64,000 nt of DNA, taken from Microglena sp. YARC (taxonomy: Eukaryota > Chlorophyta > Chlorophyceae > Chlamydomonadales > Chlamydomonadaceae). The DNA is taken from assembly GCA_022414725.1 (NCBI GenBank), contig CM039464.1, forward strand, positions 51,068,921 to 51,132,920, read 5' to 3'. A model generated the notes under the pieces. That model saw only the letters and a program-made list of their open reading frames with translations, searched no databases and had not been told where the DNA came from. Below are positions 40,745-51,399 of this stretch, piece after piece (position 1 is the stretch's first letter; each line of letters begins with the position of its first letter). The position numbers were made by a program, and so were the translations under genes.

Positions 40745-43700
40745 TACATAAACTCAGCAGAAAGCTGAGAGAGAGAGGGGGGGGGAGGGGGGTCGTTACA
40801 TAAACTCAGCAAATCACTGCCGAGACAGGACAGCAGCACAACCTGCCTACCATCCAATTTTATGACTGGGAGCATGCGGTTTTTTAGGCACCCCCATAAA
40901 CCTGAAAAACAAAAGTAGGAATGGTTTCGAAGGGAAAAAAGGAAATAAACTAGAGGCGGAAAGGGGAGTGATGCCAAGGTGGGCAATCCAGAGCACGAAG
41001 CCCAACAAACACAGTAGAGGGGGGCCGAACCCAAAAGGACAAAAGACCCCCAAGGACCCCAAGGGCATGCGCTACGAGCACCTTACTACCGGTATGCAGC
41101 GATAATGCCCTGAAAGGAAAAAAGCACAAGTCAACCCAGCACAACCACCTTTCAGAAAAGGGCCTGAGTGCCTAGGATAACAACCATAGGCACCCCATGA
41201 AGCAAAGGGGGAGTCCAGACAAAATACAGAGAGTCCAGAAACCAACCTAGCAAGACTCACCAAGCAGGCACACATGACAGGGGCGAGATAATCCACCACA
41301 CAGGACAGACCTGTTTGCTAGAAGCATCTAATAGTTTAAGCAGCAAACACAAAGCCTTGCCCGTACACCAGAAGCCACAAGCAAAAGCTCAAGGTAGATG
41401 AAAAAACAACAAACCAAGCAAAGCTGGACTACAGCGAAAGAGAGGCGGAAAGGACTAAAGGAGGTGGGGGGCGAAAAACGGCAGGAAGCGCAATGCATAA
41501 AACAACAAAAGGGCATACAATGACTAAAGATGAAGGGTGCCCCCTAGAGAGAGGATTCGTTACATAAACTCAGCAAATCATAAAAAAAAAAAAGAGAATA
41601 TTGTTACATACGGTACTCAGCAAAGATCAATGCCGAGACAGAACAGCGCCGGGGCAGCTTAAAACATAAAAAAACAAAATGCCATATGTTAGCTGGATTG
41701 GACGTTGAGAGAAAGGGGGTCGTTACATAAACTCAGCAAATCACTGCCGAGATTGGACAGCAGCACAGCCTGCCGAGTGCTGACCATCCAATCTGACACG
41801 GAAGCACGAGGGTTTTTGAAGGCACCCCCACAAGCCTGAAACAAGTTCTATGCAGCGTCGCCTGCGACGCTAAAAATGGCGGAGAGTGATCGCGACGGAG
41901 CGACAGGTGGCAAGGGAAGCGAGTTAGTTACGATACCGTTGGCTGATGTGTTGGGCTTCATCACGGTCAGACGGATGGACGGACAAATGGGTAACACTGG
42001 GGGCTCCCGCTCCCCAGATGGGGGGGCTTCGCCAAAAATCTAGGTCAAGTCCAAAAAAGGAAACAAACTAGAGGCGGAAAGAGGAGCAGAAAGGGGAGCG
42101 TGAAGGGGAGGGATGCCGAGGTAGTCAATCCAGAACACCAAGCTCAACAAACACAAGAGAAGAGGGATGGGAGAAAAGAGCTAAAGACTAATCAAGGGCA
42201 CGCGCTATGAGCATCCAGGACCGGAGTGTCCAGGATGATAACCACAGACACCCCATGAAGGAAAGGGGGAGGCCAGCCGAAAACAGAGAGGCCAGAAACC
42301 AACCTAGCAAGACTCAGAAGGCAGGCACAGCGCTTTAAGAGAGAGGGTTCGTTACATAAACTCAGAAAATCACTGCCGAGACTGGACAGCAGCACAGCCT
42401 GCCGACCATCCAATTTTATAACACGGAAGCACGAGGGTTTTGAAGGCCCCCCCACAAACCTGAAAACAAACTAGGTCAAGTCCCAAAAAAGGAAACAAAC
42501 TAGTGGCGGGAAGAAGAGCGGAAAGGGGAGCGTGAAGGGGAGGGATGATAAGGCAGGCAATCCAGAGCACCAAGCCCAACAAACACAAGAGAAGAGGGCT
42601 AAGCCAAAAGAGCAAAACTTTAAGAGAGAGGATATAGTTACATACTCAGCAAAAATCAATGCCGAGACTGAACAGCGCCGAGGCAGCTGGACAGTTTTAT
42701 AACAGTGAGGGTTTGGGCAACATACCCCTCAGAACCTGGTCCAGGAGGTGACCTCCAAAAAAGCGTACGAAAGAGCAAAAAAAAGGCTTGACAACAAGCA
42801 ATGCGAACTACCAAGGCATAGAGAAACTAGCGAATTAAGAGTATAATGTAGAAGGGCTGAGAGTTGCCGAGGCCTAAAAAGCGAGATTCTACAAGAAGAC
42901 GTGAAGGACAAAAGGCACAGGAAAATCACCAAACAAACAAGGAGAGAGGCAAAGAGCTCTAAAAAGGCGGCCTTAACACTCCCTATCTAAAGGCAAACCC
43001 AAGGCCAAGCCGTCAGCCAAAACGCCACAAGGAAAAGCACAGCTAAGAAAGGACACTTAACAACCTAAGCAGATCTACTACCACGATAAAAAGCGTGAGG
43101 AAAAGCGAAAGACCAAGACCGGCGGGGAAAAGCTAAGAGAGTCCAAAGTCTAGCTGTCAAGAAACCATCAAGCTTAAGGACGGAGAGAGGGCACAGGAGA
43201 GCAGCCAAACAGGTCAAGAGCCAAACGGAGAGAGAGAGGATATAGTTACATACTCAGCAAAAATCTATGCCGAGACTGAACAGCGCCGAGGCAGCTGGAC
43301 AGTTTTATAACAGTGGGGGTTTGGGCAACATACCCCTCAGAACCTGGTCCAGGAGGTCGGAGACTCGAGAAGTGAGAACAAGAGAGAGAGGGTTCGTTAC
43401 ATAAACTCAGCAAATCACTGCCGAGACTGGACAGCAGCACAGCCTGCCGACCATCCAATTTTATAACACGGAAGCACGAGGGTTTTGAAGGCACCCCCAC
43501 AAACCTGAAAACAAACTAGGTCAAGTCCCCAAAAAGGAAACAAACTAGAGGCGTAAAGGAGAGCGGAAAGGGGAGGGATGCAAAAGTAAGCAATCCAGAA
43601 CACCAAGCCCACCAACCACAAGAGAGGAAGGCCAAACTAAAAGAACTAAATACCACCCAAGGGCATGCGCTATGAGCACCTTAATATGCAGCGATAATGC

Positions 43701-43985
43701 CCTCAATGGAAGAAAAGCACAAGACAACCCGACACAGCCAACTTGCAGAAAAGGACCGGAGTGTCAAGGATGATAACCATAGACACCCCATGAAGGAAAG
43801 GGGAGGCCAGCCGAAAACAGAGAGGCCAGAAACCAATCTAGCAAGACTCAGAAAGCAGGCACACATGTTAGGGGCAAGAGAATCCACCACACTTGGTAAA
43901 CCTGCCCAGCCCGGACACCAGAAGCCACAAACTAGAGCTATTACTAGAGAAACGAAACCAACAATCTAAGCACAGCCAGCGAGAA
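40700..43985 (-). repeat. Repeat complex (GTTACATAAACTCAGCAAATC...), decayed elements
   Basis: Blocks recur in the same order: GAGAGAGGGTTCGTTACATA, CACTGCCGAGACTGGACAGC, ACCATCCAATTTTATAAC, GGCACCCCCACAAACCTG, AACAAACTAGAGGCGGAAAG, GGCAATCCAGAGCACCAAGC. They occur at about 40740-41030, 41550-41850, 42050-42180, 42340-42600 and 43385-43660. An inverted piece is at 46570-46780. Minus-strand frames of 60-100 residues through the blocks are Leu/Phe/Cys-rich and unlike any family I know. Possibly a decayed mobile element in several tandem insertions. Confidence 0.6.
41842..42040 (+). mobile_element. ACAAGTTCTATGC element copy
   Basis: Contains GCAGCGTCGCCTGCGACGCT, GGAGCGACAGGTGGCAAGGG, GCGAGTTAGTTACGATACCG, CGGTCAGACGGATGGACGG and ends GGGGGGCTTCGCCAAAA. 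It is inserted in the repeat complex. Confidence 0.7.
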
Positions 43986-44007
43986 AGGAGGCGAAAAGGA
44001 GAAGGGA

Positions 44008-44070
44008 GGGGTTAGGGTTTAGGGTCCAGGGTGGAAACTGGTAATCCTAAACCCCAAACCCAAACCCGAA
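44008..44070 (+). repeat. Degenerate telomere-like patch
   Basis: GGGTTAGGGTTTAGGGTCC is followed within 15 bases by CCTAAACCCCAAACCCAAACCC, an inverted pair of telomere-like motifs. Confidence 0.55.
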
Positions 44071-44525
44071 AACTGCGGGCATGAAGGGCCAAACCAAAGA
44101 ACCATACAAAAGGGTGTCCTGTGACGTACGGAACCCGAGAGCGAACTAATGCTAGGCACCCAAGAAAGAGGAGCTGAAAAGAGGAGCGGAAAGAGGCAAG
44201 CAAGCAGGCGCGTGCAATGAAAGACTAGCAAAAAGGTATCAGCTAATCGTAAGACCACTCTTCTGGCAAAATCAGTTGGCTACCTAACCGGTGCGTGTGA
44301 GAAGGGGAGGGTACCAGTGGAACCATGGGGAGAACAGGAGTGAAGAGCGGAGATGGTGAAGGTGGGATGGGGGGAGGAGAAAGGGGAGGATCGTGGATGA
44401 GGGAAGCATCTTCATGCGGAAAAGTTTGAGGGGGAGAACCCATATTGACCCTGGCTCCCCATGACTAATGAAGGGGTGAGAAGAGTCCACAGTGTCCTCC
44501 CAATCATCCGGGGGTGCCCCAATGG

Positions 44526-45107
44526 CTACAAAGTCAGCGATGCGGGCCCAAAATCAGTCACAGCAAGGGCCCCAGCCCGGACAGAGATAGGGCGGGATGC
44601 CACCTCGTGAGGATTAGTTAGTCCCCACACCTCATAGAGAGTGCGTTGACCTTGGTTAAGAAGAGCCTGATTAGAGGCTGCATAGTGCAACCTCCACGCT
44701 TGCAGTCGACCATGATCCATGGCTGACAGAGCAGCAAGGCAGACAACACCCCACACCTCCAGATAAATAGTCGAAGAAGGGCGGGGGTAGCACAACCAGA
44801 GGCTGGCCCGTTGGAGGGGGACAGTGGTAGAGGCAAGCAGGGTGGTCTGAATAGCATCTCGAACCGCCACAGCCACGGGACAAGTCCAAAAACTGTGCAT
44901 ACGAGCATCTGAGTCTGGAGGCGCATCAGGGCAACATGGGCAACGAAACTGTAACCTGGATGATGCTCCACGGACCCCATCAGCTGCAAGACGCCACATG
45001 ATTTCCTTCTGTTGGTTTTCCCAAGGAAAGGACCAGAGAGCAGACAAACGCCGAGCAAACATCCGGGTACATCCTGTCACATACCGGGGATTGTGGGGTG
45101 GGCCCAT
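44526..45107 (-). pseudogene. LINE-type retrotransposon ORF, C-terminal zinc-knuckle region
   Basis: About 194 open residues: RMFARRLSALWSFPWENQQKE, then CPCCPDAPPDSDARMHSFW with CPVAVAVRD. The C-x2-C...H...C pattern with FW.CPVA is typical of the cysteine-rich C-terminus of LINE ORF2 proteins and is familiar from green-alga genomes. No reverse transcriptase motif (such as YADD) is seen upstream. The upstream side runs into a tandem repeat at 45.1-45.5 kb, so this is a 5'-truncated remnant. Confidence 0.65.
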
Positions 45108-45515
45108 TGCAGAAGAAGATTACAATGGCCACTTATCCTTTCAGTGGAAACACCACCGCCCCCGAGGGAACGGACTCCGAACACCACTGTCTTCCGGCAG
45201 TGGGGATCGAACTTCTCCCGTTTGGCGTGAGCTTTACCCCACGGGGTCTGGACCATACCGCCCTCCAGACTAGAGAAGAAGATTACAATGGCCATGGCCA
45301 TGGCCATGGCCCTCCAGACTGGGTCCATTGCAGAAGAAAGAAAGAAAGATTACAATGGCCACTTATCCTGGCAGTGGAAACACCACCGCCCCCGAAGGAA
45401 CGGACTCCGAACACCACTGTCTTCCGGCAGTGGGGATCGAACATCTCCCGTTTGGCGTGAGCTCTACCCAACGGGATCTGGACCATACCGCCCTCCAGAC
45501 TGGGCAAAAGTAATG
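45100..45515 (+). repeat. Direct repeat of about 230 bp with GGGATCGAAC block
   Basis: TACAATGGCCACTTATCC, GTGGAAACACCACCGCCCCC, ACACCACTGTCTTCCGGCAG and CATACCGCCCTCCAGACT occur at 45120-45275 and again at 45352-45505. A (CCATGG)-like stretch lies between. The reverse complement has GTTCGATCCCCACTGCC, resembling a Pol III B-box, so it may be SINE-related. Confidence 0.75.
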
Positions 45516-45907
45516 ACAGTCACCCATGTTGGCGTATTGATACCTGAGTCCAACGGTATTTCCATGGGTCCAACGACTGGCTGAAGCAGGGTGTTCCGGA
45601 TAAAGGTGAAGGATCTTTACATCGCCGGGTAGAGACCCGAATCGAGAAGCAGTGTGTTCATCCACGGTGGGTATTAACATTATTTATTGCACCGCGTCCA
45701 CAGTCCACAACTCTGAGATCCGTACGCGATTAAGTGCCCTCCGAGGTAAGGCGATCCAACTCCCGTTAGTGGAATGCGACTCATCCGTTTCGACCCCCTG
45801 CGAGGATCGAACGCGGGTCCCTTAGAAATATTCCATTGCGAGAACAAACCCCCCTGAAAACTTATAAAGTTGATGTATTATATGTTTAACGATTTTGTTC
45901 AGAGAAT

Positions 45908-45979
45908 GGCTTCGTGGCGTAATGGTAGCGCGTCAGATTCCAAATCTCGAGGTTGTGGGTTCGAGCCCCACCGAGGTCA
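45908..45979 (+). tRNA. tRNA-Trp (CCA), possibly SINE-embedded
   Basis: A full cloverleaf can be drawn over 72 bases. Acceptor GGCTTCG pairs with CGAGGTC, D-stem GCGT with GCGC, T-stem GTGGG with CCCAC, loop TTCGAGC, discriminator A. The anticodon loop TTCCAAA gives CCA (45940-45942). The anticodon stem has one C-C mismatch and a T-G wobble. No intron and no encoded CCA. The mismatch, and a second tRNA-like sequence inverted 270 bases away, leave open a SINE or pseudogene origin. A T-run terminator (TTTT) is only weakly present just after the gene (GATTTTG). Confidence 0.65.
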
Positions 45980-46248
45980 GATTTTGAATCTCGGAACATT
46001 TGAAAAGTCATTGAATTTACATTGCTGACATTCAAGTAAGAGTGCTTTTTATTAGCCTCTCCTGATACGGTATTATCGTGGAAGAGCACTTAAGCTATGT
46101 AACCAATTTGACTAACCACAGTCTTCGGCATAGGCTAAAATTACTCAACAATAATACCATTTTAGGAGAGGTTATGGGAAATACCATGTAAAAATTCGAC
46201 ATAATACTCATTCATCATGTTACAACTGTACGCATTCCTTCCAGGAAA

Positions 46249-46319
46249 TGACCTCAGTGGGCTCGAACCCATAATCTCGGGTTTAGGAATCTGACGCGCA
46301 GCCACTACGCCACAAAGCC
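46249..46319 (-). repeat. tRNA-like sequence, anticodon position CCT, degenerate
   Basis: Read on the minus strand it starts GGCTTTGTGGCGTAGTGGC and ends TGAGGTCA, closely paralleling the Trp tRNA at 45908. The loop TTCCTAA would give CCT. The anticodon stem does not pair and the T-stem (ATGGG/CCCAC) is incomplete. It is probably a decayed relative of the same tRNA or SINE, placed inverted to it. Confidence 0.55.
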
Positions 46320-46867
46320 GCAGAGAACTTTTGCAATCGAGTTAGCACCATCGACTTATGTCACACGATAGATGAACCGGACAGTACATTATAAATTATA
46401 AATATAGATGCTTATAGCCATCCATAGTCTGGACTCTCTCTTTCCCCTTATGTTGCCTATGGTCTTTATCCTGGGCACTCTGGTCCTTTTTGCAAGATGG
46501 TTGTGCTGGGTTGACTAGCGCTATTTTTCTTTCAAGGGCTCTACCGCTGCATATCAATGTGCTCATAGGACGTGGCCTTGGGTTCTAGTTTTTTCCCGGC
46601 CCTTCTCTCTTGTGGTTGTTGGGCTTGGTGCTCTGGATTGCCTACCTTGGCATCCCTCTCCTTTCCGCTCTCCTTCCCGCCTGGCAATGAAGGGTATTGT
46701 TACATACTCAGCAAAAATCAATGCGCAGACCGTACAGCGACGGAGCAGCTGGACAGTTTAAAAAAGTGAGGGTTCAGAAAAAAAACTCGGAACCTGGTCC
46801 AGGAGGTAAGCACATAAAAAAGCTTAACACAAAAAAACAGTGCGAAGTACGGTAGACAGGCATGAAG

Positions 46868-46990
46868 AACAAGTCCTGTGCAGTGTCGCAAGCGATGCGG
46901 GAAATTGGCGGAGTGTGTTGGCAATTGAACGACAGGTGGCAACGATGGAACTGACCGAAGCCAGTTAGTTGTGACCAGTGGGTCAATCGC
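46868..46990 (+). mobile_element. ACAAGTCCTGTGC element, 5' part
   Basis: CAGTGTCGCAAGCGATGCGG, ATTGGCGGAGTGTGTTGGCA and ACGACAGGTGGCAACGATGG match the family start. After ACCGAAGCCAGTTAGTTGTGA it diverges. Its closest relative in the window is the copy at 58427. Confidence 0.6.
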
Positions 46991-47134
46991 ACCAACCCCA
47001 CCACTTTCAGCTCTTTCAATTTGCGCAATTGAAAATTCGCTGAAGTGCCTAGTCAACGGAATCCACCTCAAGTACTGCGTTGCTTCGCTGCGGACCCCTT
47101 GCGAGGGGGGGGGGGGGGGGGGGGGGGGGTCCGC

Positions 47135-47740
47135 CCCCCAGCCTTGATGACGTCAACGATATCGGCGTAGTATAATAGCGGTGCCCGAACTAGAATGACC
47201 GCCCCGAGCAGCTGGCTTTGGGTATTTTTGCCTCTGGCGTGGGTCGGTCGGCATTGCGTTGGCCGTTTGATGTGTGCGTTGCCGGCTTGATGAAGATGCA
47301 GGATCGGAGCCAGCCAGTTGCTGGAGATATGTGGCTACCAATTGTGCACCGCCGCTGCGAGTTCAAGTTCAAGCTGCCCCTAGGTAGAAGCTGGGTAGAA
47401 GCACGAAGCTCAAAAAGATGGCAGATTCGGGGGGTCGGAAGAGCACAAGTTATCAATTTCGCAGTTCGAAGGTTAACATCAGTGCAATTCGCACGTCCGC
47501 AGTTAGCTGGCGACGGCAGTTGATGCGGGTAGGAAACGCTCATGAGGCATCGTCAGGTAGCTTAAGACGAGAGCTTCGGACCTACATCGAGGGCTGTAAA
47601 ATGTAAAAAATGAAGAAAAGTGAGAAAATATAAAAAGTGGGGAAAGTGAAAAGGTGTTTACATTCTCCTGGTATTTTTTTTTATGCCGAAGACAGCGAGC
47701 AGCCAAGTTGCTGGCTGAAGCTTTATAACCAAGTTAGAGT
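47135..47740. other. Moderately GC-balanced region, no gene recognised
   Basis: Overlapping open frames of about 100-117 residues exist on both strands (47218-47523 plus, 47190-47543 minus), but neither resembles a known protein. 47560-47680 is an A-rich GTGAAAA tract. Preceded by a G-run at 47107-47129. Confidence 0.3.
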
Positions 47741-47789
47741 CCTCAATCAATCAGGGGCACAACAAAAGCACAGTTCCAACTGGAGCATG

Positions 47790-48215
47790 CTAGTGGGGCG
47801 ACTTGTTTGGAATCGCAACCTCTCTTCCCTAATCATCATCACCACCCCTACCACAACCACCACCACAGCTCCAACCAAACATAATAGTGGGACGACTTGT
47901 TTGGATTCGCAACCTCTCTTCCAATATCATCACCGCCACCCCTACCACCACCACCACCACCACCACCACCACAGCTCCAACCAAACATACTAGTGGGGCG
48001 ACTTCTTTGGATTCGCAACCTCTCTTCCCATATCATCATCACCATCCCTACCACCACCACCACCACCACAACTGCCACCATTCTTGTAGCAAGGCCACAC
48101 CAGGGTGCAGCAAGGCCACACCAGGGTGCAGCAAGGCCGCACCAGGGTGCAGCAAGGCCACACCAGGGTGCAGCAAGGCCACACCAGGGTGCAGCAAGGC
48201 CACACCAGGGTACTA
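47790..48215 (+). repeat. About 100-bp units with (CCACCA)n, then 21-bp (GCAAGGCCACACCAGGGTGCA) array
   Basis: Three units with TAGTGGGGCGACTTGTTTGG and ATTCGCAACCTCTCTTCC are followed by six GCAAGGCCACACCAGGGTGCA units. The last unit passes into CCAGGGTACTACAAAGCGCG, which resembles a left end of the hAT-like MITE. Confidence 0.85.
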
Positions 48216-48559
48216 CAAAGCGCGCGCGTCAGCGCGATTTTGCAAGGTTCGCAATCCAATCCAACCTAGCCCACTTAACTTCTGGGGGGTCTTCCAATTA
48301 TCCTCTCTCAGTCAACAGTAGGTAGAGGTGTCAAAATCACACTATGTAGCTATCACACAATTTAGCCATCACACAACGTAGTTTTTAAGTCTACGTCATC
48401 CATACCAGTACTGGTATACAGTATTGACAAAAGATATGGCCAAATTCGTTTTGAACAACTAAGCTATACATATGTCATTCGAGCAGTAGCAAAGCTAAGT
48501 ACTGAACTTGGGCTTGAAGCCGCCACAATCGGCCCCCGAAGAAAGACTGCTCTGGCTTG

Positions 48560-48800
48560 CGGGGGGAGCTTGCTAGAAGCTAATAGGTGTAGCAACACTG
48601 CTCTAGCTAGCTAGAAGCTAACAGGTGTAGCAACACTGCTCTAGCTAGCTAGAAGCTAATAGGTGTAGCAACACTGCTCTAGCTTGCTAGAAGCTAATAG
48701 GTGTAGCAACACTGCTCTAGCTTGCTAGAAGCTAATAGGTGTAGTAACACTGCTCTAGCTTGCATGGGAAGCTTGCTAGAAGCTATTAGGTGTAGCAACA
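48560..48800 (+). repeat. 41-bp tandem repeat (GCTAATAGGTGTAGCAACAC)
   Basis: Six units with TGCTCTAGCTTGCTAGAA. Directly followed by an AT-repeat tract. Confidence 0.9.
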
Positions 48801-48809
48801 CTGTATCAT

Positions 48810-48996
48810 ATATGATATATATCATACATATAGATATGATATGTATCATATATATCATACATATCATATATATGATATATATGATATATATGACACATAG
48901 ATATCTACATAGATATCTATATAGATATCTATATATATATATCTATACATATATATATATATATGTATAGATCTGTATATAGATATATACAGATCT

Positions 48997-49027
<31 letters not shown>

Positions 49028-49165
49028 TCTATCTATCTATATGTATATATATAGATCTATATCTATATATATATAGATATATATCTACATATATCGATAT
49101 CTATATATCTATATAGATCTATATATCTATATCTATATCTATACATATACATATATATATATAGA
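48810..49165 (+). repeat. (TATATC/GATATA)n AT-rich tract
   Basis: Nearly pure A, T, with C or G every 6-8 bases (ATATAGATCTATATATC). Highly self-complementary. Confidence 0.95.
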
Positions 49166-49424
49166 ACCCTGGCTGGGAGAAGCGCTCCGTGCCCTTCGTT
49201 GCATTTTCGTCCCCTGGCTTGGGCCTGGGCTAGCTACGTGAGCTCATGCAAATGCAAACTCAGGATGTCATGAAACCCTACGTCATGTATGCAAACTCAG
49301 GATGTCATGAACACCTACCCTCACCTTGAAGGTGATCAGCCATAAGGCTCAGAGACCATGACTAGGCCCCATTATGCCCAGAACGACTCTGACATACCCA
49401 AAATATGAAGGTACACAATTGTGC

Positions 49425-49815
49425 ACTTGCTACTAAACCCTAAACCCTAAGCATTCAGGTACACAATTGTGCACTTGCTACTAAACCCTAAACCCTAAGC
49501 ATTAAGGTACATAATTGTGCACTTGCTACTAAACCCTAAACCCTAAGCATTAAGGTACATAATTGTGCACTTGCTACTAAACCCTAAACCCTAAGCATTA
49601 TGGTGCACAGTTGAGCACTTGCTACTTTACCCTAAACCCTAAGCATTCAGGTACATAATTGTGCACTTGCTACTAAACCCTAAACCCTAAGCATTATGGT
49701 GCACAATTAAGCACTTGCTACTAAACCCTAAACCCTAAGCATTATGGTGCACGATTGAGCATTTGCTACTAAACCCTAAACCCCAAGCATTATGGTGTAC
49801 AGTGTTGAGCACTTG
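49425..49815 (+). repeat. 57-bp minisatellite with interstitial telomere-like motifs
   Basis: Seven units of GTACACAATTGTGCACTTGC then TACTAAACCCTAAACCCTAA and GCATT. Each unit holds two AAACCCT motifs, the complement of the plant/green-alga telomere repeat TTTAGGG. The array is internal and mixed with unique sequence, so it is not a chromosome end. Confidence 0.9.
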
Positions 49816-49899
49816 CTACATTCATCACCATAAAGAGTACCCTGCTTTCCAACATCATCCCTCGCCCCCCCCGGCCAGACCACATGTCTGTGCCAGCCT

Positions 49900-50220
49900 T
49901 CTAATGCGATGCTAGTTTAAACTCAACCAGTGGTAGTTCAAACTAGTAATCATATAGTTGAAACTATACAAGTGATAGTTCAAACTATATGATAACTAGC
50001 TTAAACAATATGAGTGAAATAGTTGAAGCTTTTAATGCAGCTTAAACTATACCAGTTGTACATACAATAGATTAACAGTTAAAACTACTCATGTGGTTTA
50101 AACTATTTATCTTATAATAATATAATAATAATTGATCATACAGATGACTAGTTTAAACTACATATTATGAATATATTAAACTGCATCAGCATTATAACCT
50201 GCATGAACACGCATTTATCT
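49900..50220. other. AT-rich, repeated TAGTTTAAACTA-like motifs, no gene
   Basis: Many short repeats of 'agtttaaact', 'gttcaaactat' and 'gcttaaact' in both orientations. No coding or RNA signal is seen. Confidence 0.4.
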
Positions 50221-50301
50221 ATTCATCTGTTCATGGACTAATATGATCAAAACGACATTTAGTAGTTTCTGGGCAGCTCCCCCAGCCTGTAAAGTGTGGA
50301 C

Positions 50302-50457
50302 CAGGGTAGTACGCGGCGCACACACATTTCTCGCACGCTTTTTGAGCCCCACTGCGCGTTTTGCGCAGTTTTTCAAACCCCCTGTGGGCGCAGCGCGCAG
50401 TTTTTGCGTTTTTTGCACTACAAAGCGCTGACCAATTTGACAAAATGTGGTACACTG
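50302..50457 (-). mobile_element. hAT-like MITE, copy 4 (156 bp)
   Basis: Left end CAGGGTAGTACGCGG, right end ACAAAATGTGGTACACTG. Flanked by GTGTGGAC (50294-50301) and GTGTGAAC (50458-50465), an 8-bp target duplication with one mismatch. The interior shares GAGCCCCACTGCGCGTTTTG with copy 3. Confidence 0.8.
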
Positions 50458-51205
50458 GTGTGAACTACTGATGAACTTCCCTGGTAGACTCCCCTGGTAG
50501 TGCGGGAAAAGCTCGCCAAGGAAAACACGAGAGCATCCTACCACCGGCTGATAGTAGGTGCACTTGGCGAATTCCCCACAAAGGTGATGGAAAAACTACT
50601 CCTCACCCTGCACGAGCACCTACAGCCTAACAGGGAACGATGGAGGGAGTAAATCTCAACACTCCCCCTTGTATCACTACCAAAAATGCGTTGACCGTTC
50701 TGGTGCGACTGACAAGGCTAGAATTATCAACTACATTTAGCAGCTTCAGGGTAGCTCCTTCAGCCTGAGAAGAACCGAGGAAATCCAGTACAGGCGTGAT
50801 GCAGGAGGCGAAGCTCAACACTCCCACATCACGACCAAGCACACCAACCCTGCCATTCTGCCATTCCCTAGTAGACCAAGCACACCAACCCTGCAACCTT
50901 GCCACCCTGCAACCCACGACCAAGCACACCAACCTGGCCCACCTGCCATTCCCTAGTAGAATACGCACAAGCTATTATTTCAGCTCGCCAATATTACGAG
51001 ACGTGTCACGTATCGTATCGTCTTGAAAGCCCTGCTACACTGTTTAATTTGGGGGCTATGCATGGCAGCTTACAGCCAGCTCCATTAGCTAGCCACTGGG
51101 GTCAAGCCCAAAGCTTGCAGCAGCATCGGAGTACCTGTCATGTCAGCTTTCAGACGCAATAGCTAGCTTCAGGTTTGACCCAAGGATAGCCCCTTTCAGC
51201 GATTT

Positions 51206-51375
51206 ACAATGGTCTAGTGGTAGACCAGGTCGCGTAAGGATGAAGAGTCGGGGGTTCAACTCCCCCTTCGGTCGCTCTTGGCGTTCCAGGTCGTCGTCAA
51301 CCGCGATGGTAGCTTGTCCAGTTGAGGTAGGAGACCGCCCCCCACCCGCGTACGACGGGCTCCCTTAACACCACG
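51206..51375 (+). mobile_element. SINE-like element with tRNA-like head
   Basis: The head has ATGGTCTAGTGGTAGACC (A-box, D-arm with GGTC/GACC stem) and GGGGGTTCAACTCCCCC (T-arm with B-box). The body GGTCGTCGTCAACCGCGATG through CGTACGACGGGCTCCCTTAA is repeated at 55843-55960, where the head is truncated. A tRNA-like Pol III promoter joined to an unrelated repeated body is the definition of a tRNA-derived SINE. Confidence 0.7.
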
Positions 51376-51399
51376 CCCCACCAGGTGTTATCATTACAT

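Noticed and set aside
40744..43727. Leu/Phe/Cys-rich minus-strand frames as membrane proteins
   Set aside because: They lie in repeated blocks, are broken at different points in each copy and match no family I know.
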